Shown here piece after piece: positions 19,030-27,234 of a stretch of 37,524 nucleotides of DNA (positions within the stretch are counted from its first letter, which is position 1; each line of letters begins with the position of its first letter). The notes below the pieces were generated by a model. That model was given only the letters and a program-made list of their open reading frames with translations, was not told the origin of the DNA and did not search any database. Made by a program: the position numbers and the translations under genes. Source of the DNA: an uncultured Planctomycetaceae bacterium (GTDB lineage Bacteria; Planctomycetota; Planctomycetia; Pirellulales; Pirellulaceae). The stretch is from positions 1 to 37,524 of the forward strand of contig CAIPEB010000057.1 in NCBI GenBank assembly GCA_903863885.1, read 5' to 3'.

Positions 19030-20007
19030 ATGCGACGCAAGGCCGACATGATCGCCGCGCTCGAACGACGGCCGCCACGCGGCGCGGTGCCTCTGTGGGA
19101 ATTGGAGTTTCAGCTCTGGGACGCGTTCTCGGGCGGCCACCTGGTGCTCGGAGCGGAATTCGCCGAGCTTCCGGCAGCGTCCCAGGAGCTCGCTCTGCGT
19201 CGCAACGCGGAACTGATTCTTGCCGTGTGCCGCGACCTGGAGTTTGCCGCAGTCAGCTCGCCGACTCCGCCGTGGGAGCAAGCGCCCGGCGACCCTGCCT
19301 ATTACATCCTTCCCGAGGAAGCGAGATTCCGCCAGGCGGCTGCGCTGCGGGAGGCGGCCGGCGACGACGTGATGATCGTGGGGCATGCCACAGCAGTACT
19401 GGCCGCCGATTACCGCATCGAGTTCTGCGAGGCGCTGATCAATTCGCCGGGAGAGATCGACGCCTTGGCCCGCGAGTGGCTCGACCGCGGTCTGGAAGCT
19501 GCCCGGCGCTTGCGCGACGCCGGCGCGGAAGCCGTGTTCACCGCGTCGGATCTGGCCGATAACTCGGGACCGTTCTTCAGCATGGCCCACATGCGCCGCT
19601 TCATTCTTCCGTATCTCGACCGCTGGGCTGAGCAGTGCAGGGCCATGGGGCTCTACTCGATCCTGCACACGGACGGGCTCCTCCCGCCACCCTGGCTGGA
19701 CGCGATCGCCGATACCGCGGTCGACGCGCTGCAGGCGATCGATCCCGTCGCGGGCATGAACATGGCCGCCACAAAAGCGCAGGTCGGCGACCGCCTCTGC
19801 CTGTGCGGCAATGTGGACTGCGGGTTACTGTGCTCGGGCGATCCCGACGAAATCGGCCGAGCCACGGACTCGCTGCTCGGCGACTGCACATCGGGCGGTG
19901 GTTTCGTCCTGGGGGCGAGCAACGCCGTGCAGCGCGAAGTGCCCATTGACAACTATCGAGCAATGCTCGCGGTCTGGAAACGCCATCAGGCAGAGCCCTC
20001 CCGGTAG
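19030..20007 (+). CDS. URO-D-superfamily protein (third copy)
   Basis: The 325-residue protein has the N-terminal MRRKADMIAALERRPPRGAV pattern common to this superfamily, GGHLVLGAEFAELP, DDVMIVGHATAVLAADYRIE and DAGAEAVFTASDLADNSGP. At the zinc-site position it reads LHTDGLLPP, with HxD where relatives have HxC. The C-terminal loop reads VLGASNAVQREVPIDN without Cys. It is therefore probably a diverged, possibly metal-free or differently liganded, family member. Position between two secreted toroid-like proteins suggests a role in the same pathway. Confidence 0.75.
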   Translation: MRRKADMIAALERRPPRGAVPLWELEFQLWDAFSGGHLVLGAEFAELPAASQELALRRNAELILAVCRDLEFAAVSSPTPPWEQAPGDPAYYILPEEARFRQAAALREAAGDDVMIVGHATAVLAADYRIEFCEALINSPGEIDALAREWLDRGLEAARRLRDAGAEAVFTASDLADNSGPFFSMAHMRRFILPYLDRWAEQCRAMGLYSILHTDGLLPPPWLDAIADTAVDALQAIDPVAGMNMAATKAQVGDRLCLCGNVDCGLLCSGDPDEIGRATDSLLGDCTSGGGFVLGASNAVQREVPIDNYRAMLAVWKRHQAEPSR

Positions 20008-20082
20008 AATCGATGCAGCGTGATCCGTGCGCGACGGGCATGGACGGCGACGGTTCTCCTCCCGGTCTCGGAGATACATCGG

Positions 20083-22338
20083 ATGACACAACTCCTGCAA
20101 GCCGTTCAGGTCGTGATATGGGCAGCGTGCATCGACTCGTTCGTCTCGAGTGCGCGGAGCGCTGACGCAGCGGCCGTCGAATTGACCGCTCAGAGCGACC
20201 ACGCTTTCGAACTGGCCAGCGGCGAGTATCGCGTCCGCTACGATCCGCAGATGGAGCAGGACGGCTGGATCGTCATTTCGCGCGCGGGAGATGGCAGCGC
20301 CATCGGCACCAAACTCGCCCAGGGACAGGGCCTCGACATTACCGCGGCCGGGGCCGGCGAGGGCGACATCTACCAATGGAAACCCGGCTCGCGCAAAGAC
20401 TCTCGCATCTTCCGCTCCCTTGCGTGTCGTGAGACGCCCGCGACGATCGAAATCACCATCCTCTCACACCGGCAATGGGCGGACTTCGAAGGCCAACTGG
20501 TCGCCTTCAAGCAGCATCCGGGGCTGCTGCACTGGACGGTCACGGCCACGGTGCTGCAGGACCGCGCGTTCTCCGGCGAGGCCACACCCGACGCGCACTT
20601 CGTCACACCTTCATCCGACGGGAAGCAGATCGTTCGCACCAGCCACGAGGTGATCCGCTACGCGGTGCAGCGAGGTCCGGGAAACCCGGTGGTCTATTTC
20701 CAGGACCGGGCAATGCGCAGCCTTGTGTTCTATTTCGAGGATCTGACTTCGCTGAGCGATCTGTACCGCACGACCGGCTGCGATGTGCCGTTCGATTACC
20801 CGATCGCCGGCAACCCCGGCGCGGTGGCGATGGGACCGGCATCGCATTGGTTCCAGGCGGCTGCCGCTCCAGACGGCAGCAGACTGGAGCCAAAGCCCTT
20901 CGAACCGAAAGTCGAGGCTTTCGGGGAGTTTGGCTTCCGCAGGCCCCGCGGCTGCCGGCTCCGACAGGGCGATCAGTTGGCGCTGGGAGATACTTATCTC
21001 TACCTGCGCCCGGTGGCGGAAACCGACAACGCCAGCATATGCCGCAACTATGTCGAGATGCTGGCCGACGTTTATCAGTACATCCGCAAGCCGCCGCAGA
21101 TCGCCACTGATTGGCGCCGCGATGTCGTGCCTCAACTGGTTCGAGACGTCCAGCGTCCCGAAAACACCACGCATCTACGCGGCGAATTCGTGATTCCCAA
21201 GGCCTATGTCTGCTACGAGCACGACGATACCCAGCTCTGGACGGTGCTGAACCTTCTCCATCCGCTGGAACTGTTCACGAAGCGGTACCCGGAGGACAAG
21301 GACGCTGCCGCGCTGCGCGACCGGCTCAGCGCGGCGCTGCCGATCTTCTGGGACAAGCAACTCCACTGGTTCGGCAATAACCCCGCGCCGTGCAGCCCCG
21401 ACATGTTCTACACGGCCGTCTACATTCTGATTCCGGCGCACATGCTGGCGGACCTGGCCCTGCTGGGCCACCCCGAGGCGAAGGCCATGCTGCTGGACGC
21501 CCGGGATCGCTATCTCCAGATGGGCCGCCGGTGTCAGTACGTCTTCGCCGACGTTTGGCTCCGCGATTTCTCCAAGCAGAGTGTCTATTACCAGTTTGAC
21601 GCCACCGGCGAATACGTATACCTGATGATGGCCTACCACAAGCTGAGCGAAGGCAAGGACGCGGAGTCGCTGTCGGCAGCCGCAGCGGCAGCGGAAAAAC
21701 TCGCCGACCGCTGCATGGACCTGGGCTGGCAGGTGAACATGAGCGCTGCGGGCGTTGTGGGGTGTGAGCTGCTCTACCGGGCAACGGGTCAGCGGCGATA
21801 CCGCGATCTGGCGAATATTCCGCTGGCCAACACGCTCCTGCAGGCGTGGCTATGGGAGAGCGATTACGGCGTGGGAAGGCACACCACGACCTTCTGGGCC
21901 TTCAGCGGCTGCCCCGCGGCGCCGAGCTCGGCAGAGTTCGAGAGCCACCGGACGCGGCTGGCGCTTCGCCAGTACCTCGAATTGTCAGGCAAGGACTTGC
22001 CTCCCGCCGTTGCCTCGATGCTCGAAGACGGCTGGAAGCGCGGCTTGACCCAGTCGCGATTCTGCCTGCCGCCGCTCCTCGTCGCGGACGGGGCAAGGCC
22101 CTTCATCGCGGTCGAGGGAAAGACGCAAACCAACTGCGGCGAGGTCCGCTTCGACCAGATGATTCCGCTGGAGGACGTCCGCGCCGGCTGGGGCACGGAC
22201 ATCGAATGGTGGCAAAACAACTCCAAGCTCGGTGTCGTCGGCCAGGAGATTTACGGTGCCGGCGGGCCGATCTGGTACGCCCTGTGGCAAGATGAAGTCA
22301 ATCCATCCATGGCGGAGCCGGGACTACCGGCCCCTTGA
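20083..22338 (+). CDS. Secreted beta plus helical-toroid protein, likely glycan-active, function unknown
   Basis: The start at 20083 gives a secretory N-terminus (MTQLLQAVQVVIWAACIDSF, cut near SARSADA) with GGAG about 10 nt upstream. A GTG at 20020 is an alternative. Of 751 residues, about 40-330 are beta-sandwich-like (LASGEYRVRYDP, HPGLLHWTVTATVL). Residues about 380-680 contain repeated helices (LWTVLNLLHPLELFTKRYPE, KAMLLDARDRYLQMGRRC, ATGQRRYRDLANIPLANTLL), the layout of toroid lyases or hydrolases. No definite family is recognised. The last 41 bp overlap, tail to tail, the 3' end of the AraC gene on the other strand. Confidence 0.6.
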   Translation: MTQLLQAVQVVIWAACIDSFVSSARSADAAAVELTAQSDHAFELASGEYRVRYDPQMEQDGWIVISRAGDGSAIGTKLAQGQGLDITAAGAGEGDIYQWKPGSRKDSRIFRSLACRETPATIEITILSHRQWADFEGQLVAFKQHPGLLHWTVTATVLQDRAFSGEATPDAHFVTPSSDGKQIVRTSHEVIRYAVQRGPGNPVVYFQDRAMRSLVFYFEDLTSLSDLYRTTGCDVPFDYPIAGNPGAVAMGPASHWFQAAAAPDGSRLEPKPFEPKVEAFGEFGFRRPRGCRLRQGDQLALGDTYLYLRPVAETDNASICRNYVEMLADVYQYIRKPPQIATDWRRDVVPQLVRDVQRPENTTHLRGEFVIPKAYVCYEHDDTQLWTVLNLLHPLELFTKRYPEDKDAAALRDRLSAALPIFWDKQLHWFGNNPAPCSPDMFYTAVYILIPAHMLADLALLGHPEAKAMLLDARDRYLQMGRRCQYVFADVWLRDFSKQSVYYQFDATGEYVYLMMAYHKLSEGKDAESLSAAAAAAEKLADRCMDLGWQVNMSAAGVVGCELLYRATGQRRYRDLANIPLANTLLQAWLWESDYGVGRHTTTFWAFSGCPAAPSSAEFESHRTRLALRQYLELSGKDLPPAVASMLEDGWKRGLTQSRFCLPPLLVADGARPFIAVEGKTQTNCGEVRFDQMIPLEDVRAGWGTDIEWWQNNSKLGVVGQEIYGAGGPIWYALWQDEVNPSMAEPGLPAP

Positions 22339-23323
22339 TTCGCCGCTTTCCCGGAGAGGACGCGCCAGTCGACGCGCGCGCGAAGTCTCGCTGGTTGCGG
22401 TAGGACTGGGGGGAGCAGCCCATGCGGCGTTTGAACAGTTCCGAAAAATAGTAGACGGTCTGGAACCCCAGCCGCCGGGCGATCACTCCGACCGGCAGCG
22501 TCGTGTCGGTCAACAGCTGGCTGGCCCGATGGATCCTGTGCTGTATTTGGAACTGACGCGGTGAGAAGCCCGTGTACTCCTTGAATACCTTGCGGAACCA
22601 TGTGTAGCTGACCTTTAAGTCCCGCGCCAGCGCAGGCAGATCGACGTTGGTAGTCAGACGCTCGACGAGAATGCACTTGGCACGGCTGACCACCGCGCCG
22701 ACAGCGTCGCTGGCGAAACGCCGCCGTCCCTGGGCGGCGATGGCCAGAGCCAACACCTGCAGCGCCAGTCCGGCCAATCGGTATTCGAAACCGTAAGCTT
22801 CTTGGCCAACGCAGTCGATCATCGCCCCGAACAGTTCGACGAGTTGATCGTCCAACCCCACATCGAGAACCGGCGCAGAGGGCCGCAGGTCCTTTTGGGT
22901 CAGGAATCGCTGGGCGCAGTCGCCGTCAAATTCCACCCAGTGTTCGTCCCAGCCGGTCGCTTCGTCGGGACTGAAGCGGTGCCAAATGCCGGGGAAGAGC
23001 ACGAACAGGTTGCCCTCTTGCACCTTCAGCGAACCGCTGGCCGACGACTCCAGAACGCCCTGCCCGCGGGTGATGTAGACCAGGGTGGGCGCGGCAAGCA
23101 CACGACCCTTGACCCACGTGAAGTGATGGCCGGCCGGATGCTGGGTCGGCGGGTACGGGTGGCCTTGCGGGATGCGCGAGTATCCCACGCTTGCCACGTA
23201 CAGGCCCCACTCCCGCAGTCCTTCGCTGGCCGGCAGGTAGCGGAAGAAGGTTTCGGCCTTTCGCCGGCCGCGGGGCGGTTTCGCTGCGGTCATTTTACGT
23301 AAATCCAAGGGCATTTTGCGCAT
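22298..23323 (-). CDS. AraC-family transcriptional regulator with cupin-like sensor domain
   Basis: This product is 341 residues from the ATG at 23323; an in-frame ATG at 23293 (MTAAKPPRG) is equally possible. The N-terminal part is an AraC-binding beta-barrel (LVYITRGQGVLESSASGSLK, LFVLFPGIWHRFSPDEATGW). The C-terminal part has both helix-turn-helix units (VDLPALARDLKVSYTWFRKVF and LPVGVIARRLGFQTVYYFSELF). Such regulators usually activate sugar-use genes when a ligand binds the barrel. It is divergent from the isomerase gene at 23421, the obvious target. An inverted repeat (GTAAAT...ATTTAC) spans 23290-23319. With the later start it would lie in the regulator's own promoter and could be an autoregulatory site. 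Confidence 0.85.
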   Translation of the reverse strand: MRKMPLDLRKMTAAKPPRGRRKAETFFRYLPASEGLREWGLYVASVGYSRIPQGHPYPPTQHPAGHHFTWVKGRVLAAPTLVYITRGQGVLESSASGSLKVQEGNLFVLFPGIWHRFSPDEATGWDEHWVEFDGDCAQRFLTQKDLRPSAPVLDVGLDDQLVELFGAMIDCVGQEAYGFEYRLAGLALQVLALAIAAQGRRRFASDAVGAVVSRAKCILVERLTTNVDLPALARDLKVSYTWFRKVFKEYTGFSPRQFQIQHRIHRASQLLTDTTLPVGVIARRLGFQTVYYFSELFKRRMGCSPQSYRNQRDFARASTGASSPGKRRIKGPVVPAPPWMD

Positions 23324-23420
23324 TTACCATGGGGAATTCGACTCCCCATAATGACACCACATAGTGTAATGCGTTGCGACGGCCGCCGCGCGATCTCCCT
23401 CTGACTTCAGGAGACTGGCA

Positions 23421-24869
23421 ATGAGTGATCCCTCCCGGACGGACGTTGGCCCGCTGCGGATCGGGTTGTTCGGGATCGGTCTGGACGTGTACTGGCCGCA
23501 GTTCGCCGGTTTGGAGGAGCGTCTGCAGGGTTATCTGCGGCGCGTCGCCGCCAAGTTGCAGACTCCCGGCGTCGAGGTGGTCAACCTGGGCCTGATCGAT
23601 ACGCCCGGCAAAGCCAGTGAAGCAGGACACCGCTTCCGGCAGGCCGACGTGGACCTGATCTTCTTGTATGCCACTACGTACGCGCTGTCGTCCACCGTCC
23701 TGCCGGTCGTCCGGCGGGCCAAGGTGCCGGTCATCATCCTCAACCTGTCGCCCGAACCGGCCATTGACTATGCCTGGTTCAACCGGCTTGGCGACCGCAC
23801 GCGGATGACGGGCGAGTGGCTTGCCTATTGCGCCGCCTGCCCTGTCCCGGAAATCGCCAACGTGTTCAGCCGTGCCCGCATCCCGTTCCATCAGATCACG
23901 GGCATGCTGGAAGACGATCCGGCGTGCTGGGATGAAGTCGCGGCCTGGGTGGAAGCGGCCCGCGTCGCCCACGCCATGGAGCACAATCGCCTCGGCGTGA
24001 TGGGCCATTATTACGGCGGCATGCTGGACATCTATACCGACCTTACCCTGCAGTGCGCCAGCTTCGGCGGCCACATCGAGATCATCGAGGTGGACGATCT
24101 GGCGGCGTTACGCGCCGGGGTGAGCGACGCCGATATCCGTGCCCGCGTCGCCCACTTCCACGAAGCCTTTGACGTGCAGCCGGATTGCCCGCCGGATGAA
24201 CTCGCGCGGGCAGCACGCACTTCGGTGGCGCTGGATCAACTGGTAGAACAACACGGGCTCGGTTCGCTGGCCTATTACCACATGGGCACGGGTTGCCCGG
24301 CGAACGAAGACGCGATCAGCTCGATCATCCTCGGTACGTCGCTGTTGACCGCCCGCGGCGTGCCGGTGGCTGGCGAGATGGAAATCAAGAACGTGCAGGC
24401 CATGAAGATCATGGATTGCTTCGGCACCGGCGGCTCGTTCACGGAATACTATGCCATGGACTACCACGACGACGTGGTATTAATGGGGCACGACGGTCCT
24501 GGCCACATTGCCATCGCACAGGGCAAGACCAAGGTCCGCCCGCTCAGGGTCTATCACGGCAAGGTCGGCCGCGGCCTCTCGGTCGAGATGTCTGTCAGGC
24601 ACGGTCAGGCGACGCTGCTCTCGGTGGTGGAAACCTCGGGGGGCCGCCTCAAGCTGCTCGTCGCCGAGGGCGAGTCGGTGCCCGGTCCGATTCTGGAGAT
24701 CGGCAACACGAACAGCCGTTACCGGTTTCCGATCGGCGCCCGCCGGTTCGTCAACGAGTGGAACTCGCAGGGACCGGCGCATCACTGCGCGGTCGGAGTG
24801 GGCCACATCGCCTCCAAGATCACCAAGCTGGGCGAGCTTCTCCGGCTGGAAGTCGCGAGGGTCTGCTGA
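23421..24869 (+). CDS. L-fucose/L-arabinose isomerase-family protein
   Basis: The 482-residue protein has GGAG about 10 nt before the ATG. Family features are the N-terminal Rossmann-like start (LRIGLFGIGLDVYWPQFAG), ADVDLIFLYATTYALSSTVL, the GHYYGGMLDIYTDLT segment, VAGEMEIKNVQAMKIMDCFG, DDVVLMGHDGPGHIAIAQGK and the His-containing C-terminus (NEWNSQGPAHHCAVGVGH). The Glu and His residues in these motifs fit the Mn-binding site of AraA/FucI-type ketol isomerases. It probably interconverts an aldose and a ketose in the cytoplasm, though many members have unknown substrates. It is paired head-to-head with the AraC regulator. Confidence 0.8.
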   Translation: MSDPSRTDVGPLRIGLFGIGLDVYWPQFAGLEERLQGYLRRVAAKLQTPGVEVVNLGLIDTPGKASEAGHRFRQADVDLIFLYATTYALSSTVLPVVRRAKVPVIILNLSPEPAIDYAWFNRLGDRTRMTGEWLAYCAACPVPEIANVFSRARIPFHQITGMLEDDPACWDEVAAWVEAARVAHAMEHNRLGVMGHYYGGMLDIYTDLTLQCASFGGHIEIIEVDDLAALRAGVSDADIRARVAHFHEAFDVQPDCPPDELARAARTSVALDQLVEQHGLGSLAYYHMGTGCPANEDAISSIILGTSLLTARGVPVAGEMEIKNVQAMKIMDCFGTGGSFTEYYAMDYHDDVVLMGHDGPGHIAIAQGKTKVRPLRVYHGKVGRGLSVEMSVRHGQATLLSVVETSGGRLKLLVAEGESVPGPILEIGNTNSRYRFPIGARRFVNEWNSQGPAHHCAVGVGHIASKITKLGELLRLEVARVC

Positions 24870-25150
24870 ACACGGGCATCGCTTCACTTGCGATGGACTG
24901 CCGCTGCGGTTCTCGTTTGTGTTGCCGGAACTGCATCTCAACGTCGTGGATTGACGGGCCAGCTTGACCATGTTCGAGCCGGTTCGAGGGCGACCGCGTT
25001 CCGATGATGCGGCACGCAAAGCCGAATTGATGCCCGACCTGCTGGCTGCGCTGAAGGTCGACAATTCCACCGCGTACACCCGGGTGCACCAGCTGTCTCC
25101 CGTGTTGGTGAAACAGTCCGAACCGACGGGCGCGATTCCGGCTTCGATGG
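24870..25150 (+). other. Non-assigned stretch with a protein-like, stop-containing frame
   Basis: No intact gene is supported. One plus frame reads GHRFTCDGLPLRFSFVLPEL...VVD, a TGA at 24952-24954, then continues in frame with RASLTMFEPVRGRPRSDDAA. This is protein-like on both sides of the stop and may be a decayed gene, but I cannot name it. Beyond 25150 the frame merely runs antisense to the DUF5320 gene. Confidence 0.3.
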
Positions 25151-25513
25151 TTATTGCTCGTCGTTACCGGAGCGCCTTACTGCCGACAGTGCCTCGATCC
25201 TGCAAAGCAGTTTGTCGAGTGTGGCCACAGTCGCCTCCGCCTGAGCTCGCAGCGATTGGAGATCTGCGTCCTCCGACGTCGATGCGGGCCCGACAGGCAG
25301 TGGCGGCACAGGATTTTCCGCCGCAGCACGCTGCCGGCCGTTCAGGCCGGTGGCGTGAGACTGGTGCCTCCGACCATGCCTCCAACCGTTCCCTCCTCGG
25401 CCGAATCTGCCTCGTTGCATGCACCCTGAATTGCCTGATCCGGCGTGCGAACCGTGGCCTCGACCAGCCATCGATCCGGGTTCTTCAAATCCTCTTTGAT
25501 ATTCGACTGACAT
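25151..25513 (-). CDS. DUF5320-family small protein
   Basis: The 120-residue protein starts at 25513 with an excellent GGAGG ribosome-binding sequence. It shows the family layout: an N-terminal Gly/Arg-rich stretch with MAGRGHGSHAG, RGRFGRGGNGWRHGRR and the characteristic SHATGLNGRQRA (relatives read YATGLPGWxRA), then a C-terminal coiled coil (LQSLRAQAEATVATLDKLL). DUF5320 genes are often found beside Mrp-type ATPase, NifX-like and IscU-like genes in anaerobes. Upstream on the same strand are a sigma-54 promoter at 25622-25637 and an enhancer-like TTGCA array at 25748-25784, giving a leader of about 97 nt. Function is unknown; a metal- or Fe-S-related role is inferred from association. Confidence 0.7.
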   Translation of the reverse strand: MSVEYQRGFEEPGSMAGRGHGSHAGSGNSGCMQRGRFGRGGNGWRHGRRHQSHATGLNGRQRAAAENPVPPLPVGPASTSEDADLQSLRAQAEATVATLDKLLCRIEALSAVRRSGNDEQ

Positions 25514-25621
25514 AGTATTGATCCTCCCGTCGTGCAGGAATGCTCGAATTCTCCTTGAGTCAAAATAGTCCGTTTCCCGTCTTGTCAGCAGATCGCCTCG
25601 TGGACGGTCAATACGCCAAAA

Positions 25622-25637
25622 TGCAATTCTCGCGCCC
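25622..25637 (-). promoter_or_regulatory. Sigma-54 (-24/-12) promoter for the DUF5320 gene
   Basis: On the minus strand the site reads GGGCGCG-AGAA-TTGCA, with the obligatory GG-N10-GC spacing and five of seven -24 positions matching TGGCACG. The TTGCA -12 element is perfect. It points at the gene starting at 25513 and lies about 110-145 bp downstream of the TTGCA array, the usual distance for an enhancer-dependent promoter. Confidence 0.6.
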
Positions 25638-25747
25638 GGCATTAGGCGATTTCCGATCTGGTCGCAAGGTCCTGTGCGGCAAGCTCTACGCATTCGATTA
25701 GGGATCGTGCAGCACGGATCAAAGGCGGTGCAGTTCAACTCAAGAAA

Positions 25748-25784
25748 TTGCAGATCTGCAATGCATTGCATTGCATTAGTTGCA
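25748..25784. promoter_or_regulatory. Upstream activator array of TTGCA/TGCAA boxes (copy 1)
   Basis: Five half-sites occur in 37 bp. They include two overlapping perfect 14-bp palindromes, TTGCAGATCTGCAA (25748-25761) and TGCAATGCATTGCA (25757-25770), followed by TTGCA at 25771 and 25780. The TGCAA at 25757 and the TTGCA at 25771 are separated by 9 bp, the spacing seen in the other arrays. Confidence 0.6.
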
Positions 25785-25882
25785 GAATAGTGATCGAGGG
25801 ATCGACTTCTGTATGTGGCGGGGCCGGATCATGTCCGGTGCGGAATATGGCAGATGCCATTCCGCAAACAACAGATCGGACT

Positions 25883-26240
25883 TAGGGAAGGAGAGGTGGC
25901 GTTCCTTTCTCTTTCGCCAGAGCGTGCTCCTAATCAATGCTCGGAATTGCAGCCGTGTTGCCGCGGCGTCGGCGCGATGGTTGCTGCCTCCAACTCGTGC
26001 AGCAGGCTCTGCGGCGCGGAACCGCGAATTGACGGCAGGTCGCTGCCGAGCAATTCCGGCGGCAGGCAGTCCCGATCAATCCGTGTTCCCCGGCGCATGA
26101 TTGCGGCGCATCCGACAACGTTCGGCAACTCGCGGACGCTGCCCGGAAACGGGTGCACGCTCGGCAATTTCACCTGCGAAGACGTGGAAATGTCGCTGAT
26201 CGCGGCAAGGACCAGAGTTCCGGCATCCCGCTTGCATTGG
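25883..26240 (-). pseudogene. Decayed paralogue of the sigma-54 activator
   Basis: On the minus strand, fragments align in order with the intact regulator at 35549-36892. AGTLVLAAISDISTSSQVKL matches GTLFLDEISDISTALQVKLL. After an internal deletion of most of the AAA+ domain, FPGSVRELPNVV and RIDRDCLPPELL match FPGNVRELQNIV and QIDLENLPPELL. LHELEAATI matches LSESEAATI. Finally, after a stop codon and a +1 base, a STLWRK...HLSFP segment (about 25883-25930) matches STLWRKMKKHQISFP. The GAFTGA loop, the PAS domain and Walker A are gone. The locus sits between the DUF5320 gene and the divergent IscU-like gene. Confidence 0.75.
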
Positions 26241-26356
26241 GAACTGACCAGCGCGCCCCGTAACGCCGGCGCACCCTGTTTCGCAGGCATCGTCTGCGTT
26301 TCCGCGCGTTGTCGCATGGTCGCAGTTGTGCAACACACAGATCTACCAGGAATGCC

Positions 26357-26749
26357 ATGATGTCGCATCACGTTCTTTTCGAACAAACGCAGGTATCGCC
26401 GTTAGCGCTGGAACGATTCGAGAAGCCTCGCAACTACGGACCCCTGGATAGGTTTCACGGTTGTGCGCGGATTACCGGGCCGTGCGGCGATACCATGGAA
26501 TTCTGGGTGCAGATCGAGTGTGAACGCGTCTGCAGGATCGGCTTTACCACCACCGGTTGTGGACCTTCGCGAGCGGCGGGCAGTATGGCTGCCGAACTGG
26601 CCGCCGGAAAGTCCTTGGAAGAGTCGGAGCAGATCGAGCAGGCCGATATTCTGCGAGCCCTTGGCGGCCTTCCCAGAGAATCGGAGCACTGTGCGTTGCT
26701 GGCTGCCAATGCGCTGAAAGCGGCGTTACGCGCGGTCGGAAAGACGTGA
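26357..26749 (+). CDS. IscU/NifU-like Fe-S cluster scaffold protein
   Basis: The 130-residue protein begins at paired ATGs with AGGA just upstream. It carries the three scaffold cysteines in family context: GPCGDTMEFW, TTGCGPSRAAGSM and HCALLAANALKAAL (Cys near residues 40, 63 and 115). FEKPRNYGPL at the N-terminus matches the usual start of this domain. Such proteins assemble Fe-S clusters for transfer to apo-enzymes. This diverged short type occurs near DUF5320 and Mrp-like genes in anaerobes. A weak sigma-54-like element (TGGTCGC-AGTT-GTGCA, 26317-26332) and a TGCAA box at 26329 lie just upstream, but no full enhancer array is seen. Confidence 0.8.
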   Translation: MMSHHVLFEQTQVSPLALERFEKPRNYGPLDRFHGCARITGPCGDTMEFWVQIECERVCRIGFTTTGCGPSRAAGSMAAELAAGKSLEESEQIEQADILRALGGLPRESEHCALLAANALKAALRAVGKT

Positions 26750-26790
26750 GTGCATCCCCGCAGCCGCAGTGGTGAGATCATGACACTCCT

Positions 26791-26958
26791 GCCGATTCTT
26801 TTGTTCTGCGTGTTTCCGCGAGCAACTTCATCTATATCGCACTGGCCGACTTGATTCCGACGCATCGCGGTCGGGCGGGATTCGGCCCATGGCTCATGCA
26901 TGCCCTGCTGATTCTCCTCGGCGTGACTACGACCGTTGCCCTGGAATACCTGGAATAA
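26791..26958 (+). pseudogene. C-terminal remnant of a ZIP-family metal transporter
   Basis: About 55 codons read SASNFIYIALADLIPTHRG then MHALLILLGVTTTVALEYLE, which match the penultimate and last helices of ZIP zinc/iron transporters (the consensus reads xxGNFxYIALADLIPE). The rest of a roughly 250-residue transporter is missing. No start codon with a ribosome-binding sequence is in frame. It follows the IscU-like gene by about 40 bp. Confidence 0.6.
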
Positions 26959-27012
26959 ATGCGTCAGGTGCTCGCGTCCCTTGGGTTCCGATGGGGCTCC
27001 GTCGCGTTTCGG

Positions 27013-27054
27013 TTGCAAAGCAATTCTGCAACACAGGGCATTGCACATATGCAA
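27013..27054. promoter_or_regulatory. Upstream activator array of TTGCA/TGCAA boxes (copy 2)
   Basis: Four alternating half-sites start at 27013, 27027, 27041 and 27050. TGCAACACAGGGCATTGCA (27027-27045) is a TGCAA-N9-TTGCA site, and TTGCACATATGCAA (27041-27054) is an N4 site. The 35 bp around it closely match the array at 36929-36955. The array lies about 90-130 bp upstream of the sigma-54 promoter at 27143. Confidence 0.6.
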
Positions 27055-27097
27055 GACGACGATCATGCCCGCAGCTTGCGAGCCAGCCCGTAATCGC

Positions 27098-27116
27098 TGC
27101 AACTCAGGGACTTGCA
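27098..27116. promoter_or_regulatory. Additional TGCAA-N9-TTGCA box
   Basis: TGCAACTCAGGGACTTGCA matches the site at 27027-27045 in 16 of 19 bases with the same 9-bp spacing. Only 26 bp separate it from the -24 element of the promoter at 27143. Confidence 0.5.
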
Positions 27117-27142
27117 GCTGCAGCGGCCGGCATTTGGTCAAC

Positions 27143-27158
27143 TGGCATCGCGATTGCT
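27143..27158 (+). promoter_or_regulatory. Sigma-54 (-24/-12) promoter for the thioesterase gene
   Basis: The site reads TGGCATC-GCGA-TTGCT with exact GG-N10-GC spacing; only the last two -24 positions vary from consensus (TGGCACG-N4-TTGCW). It faces the gene starting at 27235, giving a leader of about 65 nt. Confidence 0.65.
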
Positions 27159-27234
27159 GGAAGCTCAAACGATTTTCGAGCCGTGCGGGGTTGCGCCGGC
27201 AATCGCATTGGCGGACGAGGTGTGGCAGAGAGGC

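Noticed and set aside
24964-25515. Plus-strand open frame of about 183 codons
   Set aside because: Its second half is antisense to the better supported DUF5320 gene; the first part is reported only as an unassigned stretch.
26317-26332. Sigma-54-like element upstream of the IscU-like gene (TGGTCGC-AGTT-GTGCA)
   Set aside because: Spacing is right but both elements match poorly and no upstream array is present; kept only as a remark.
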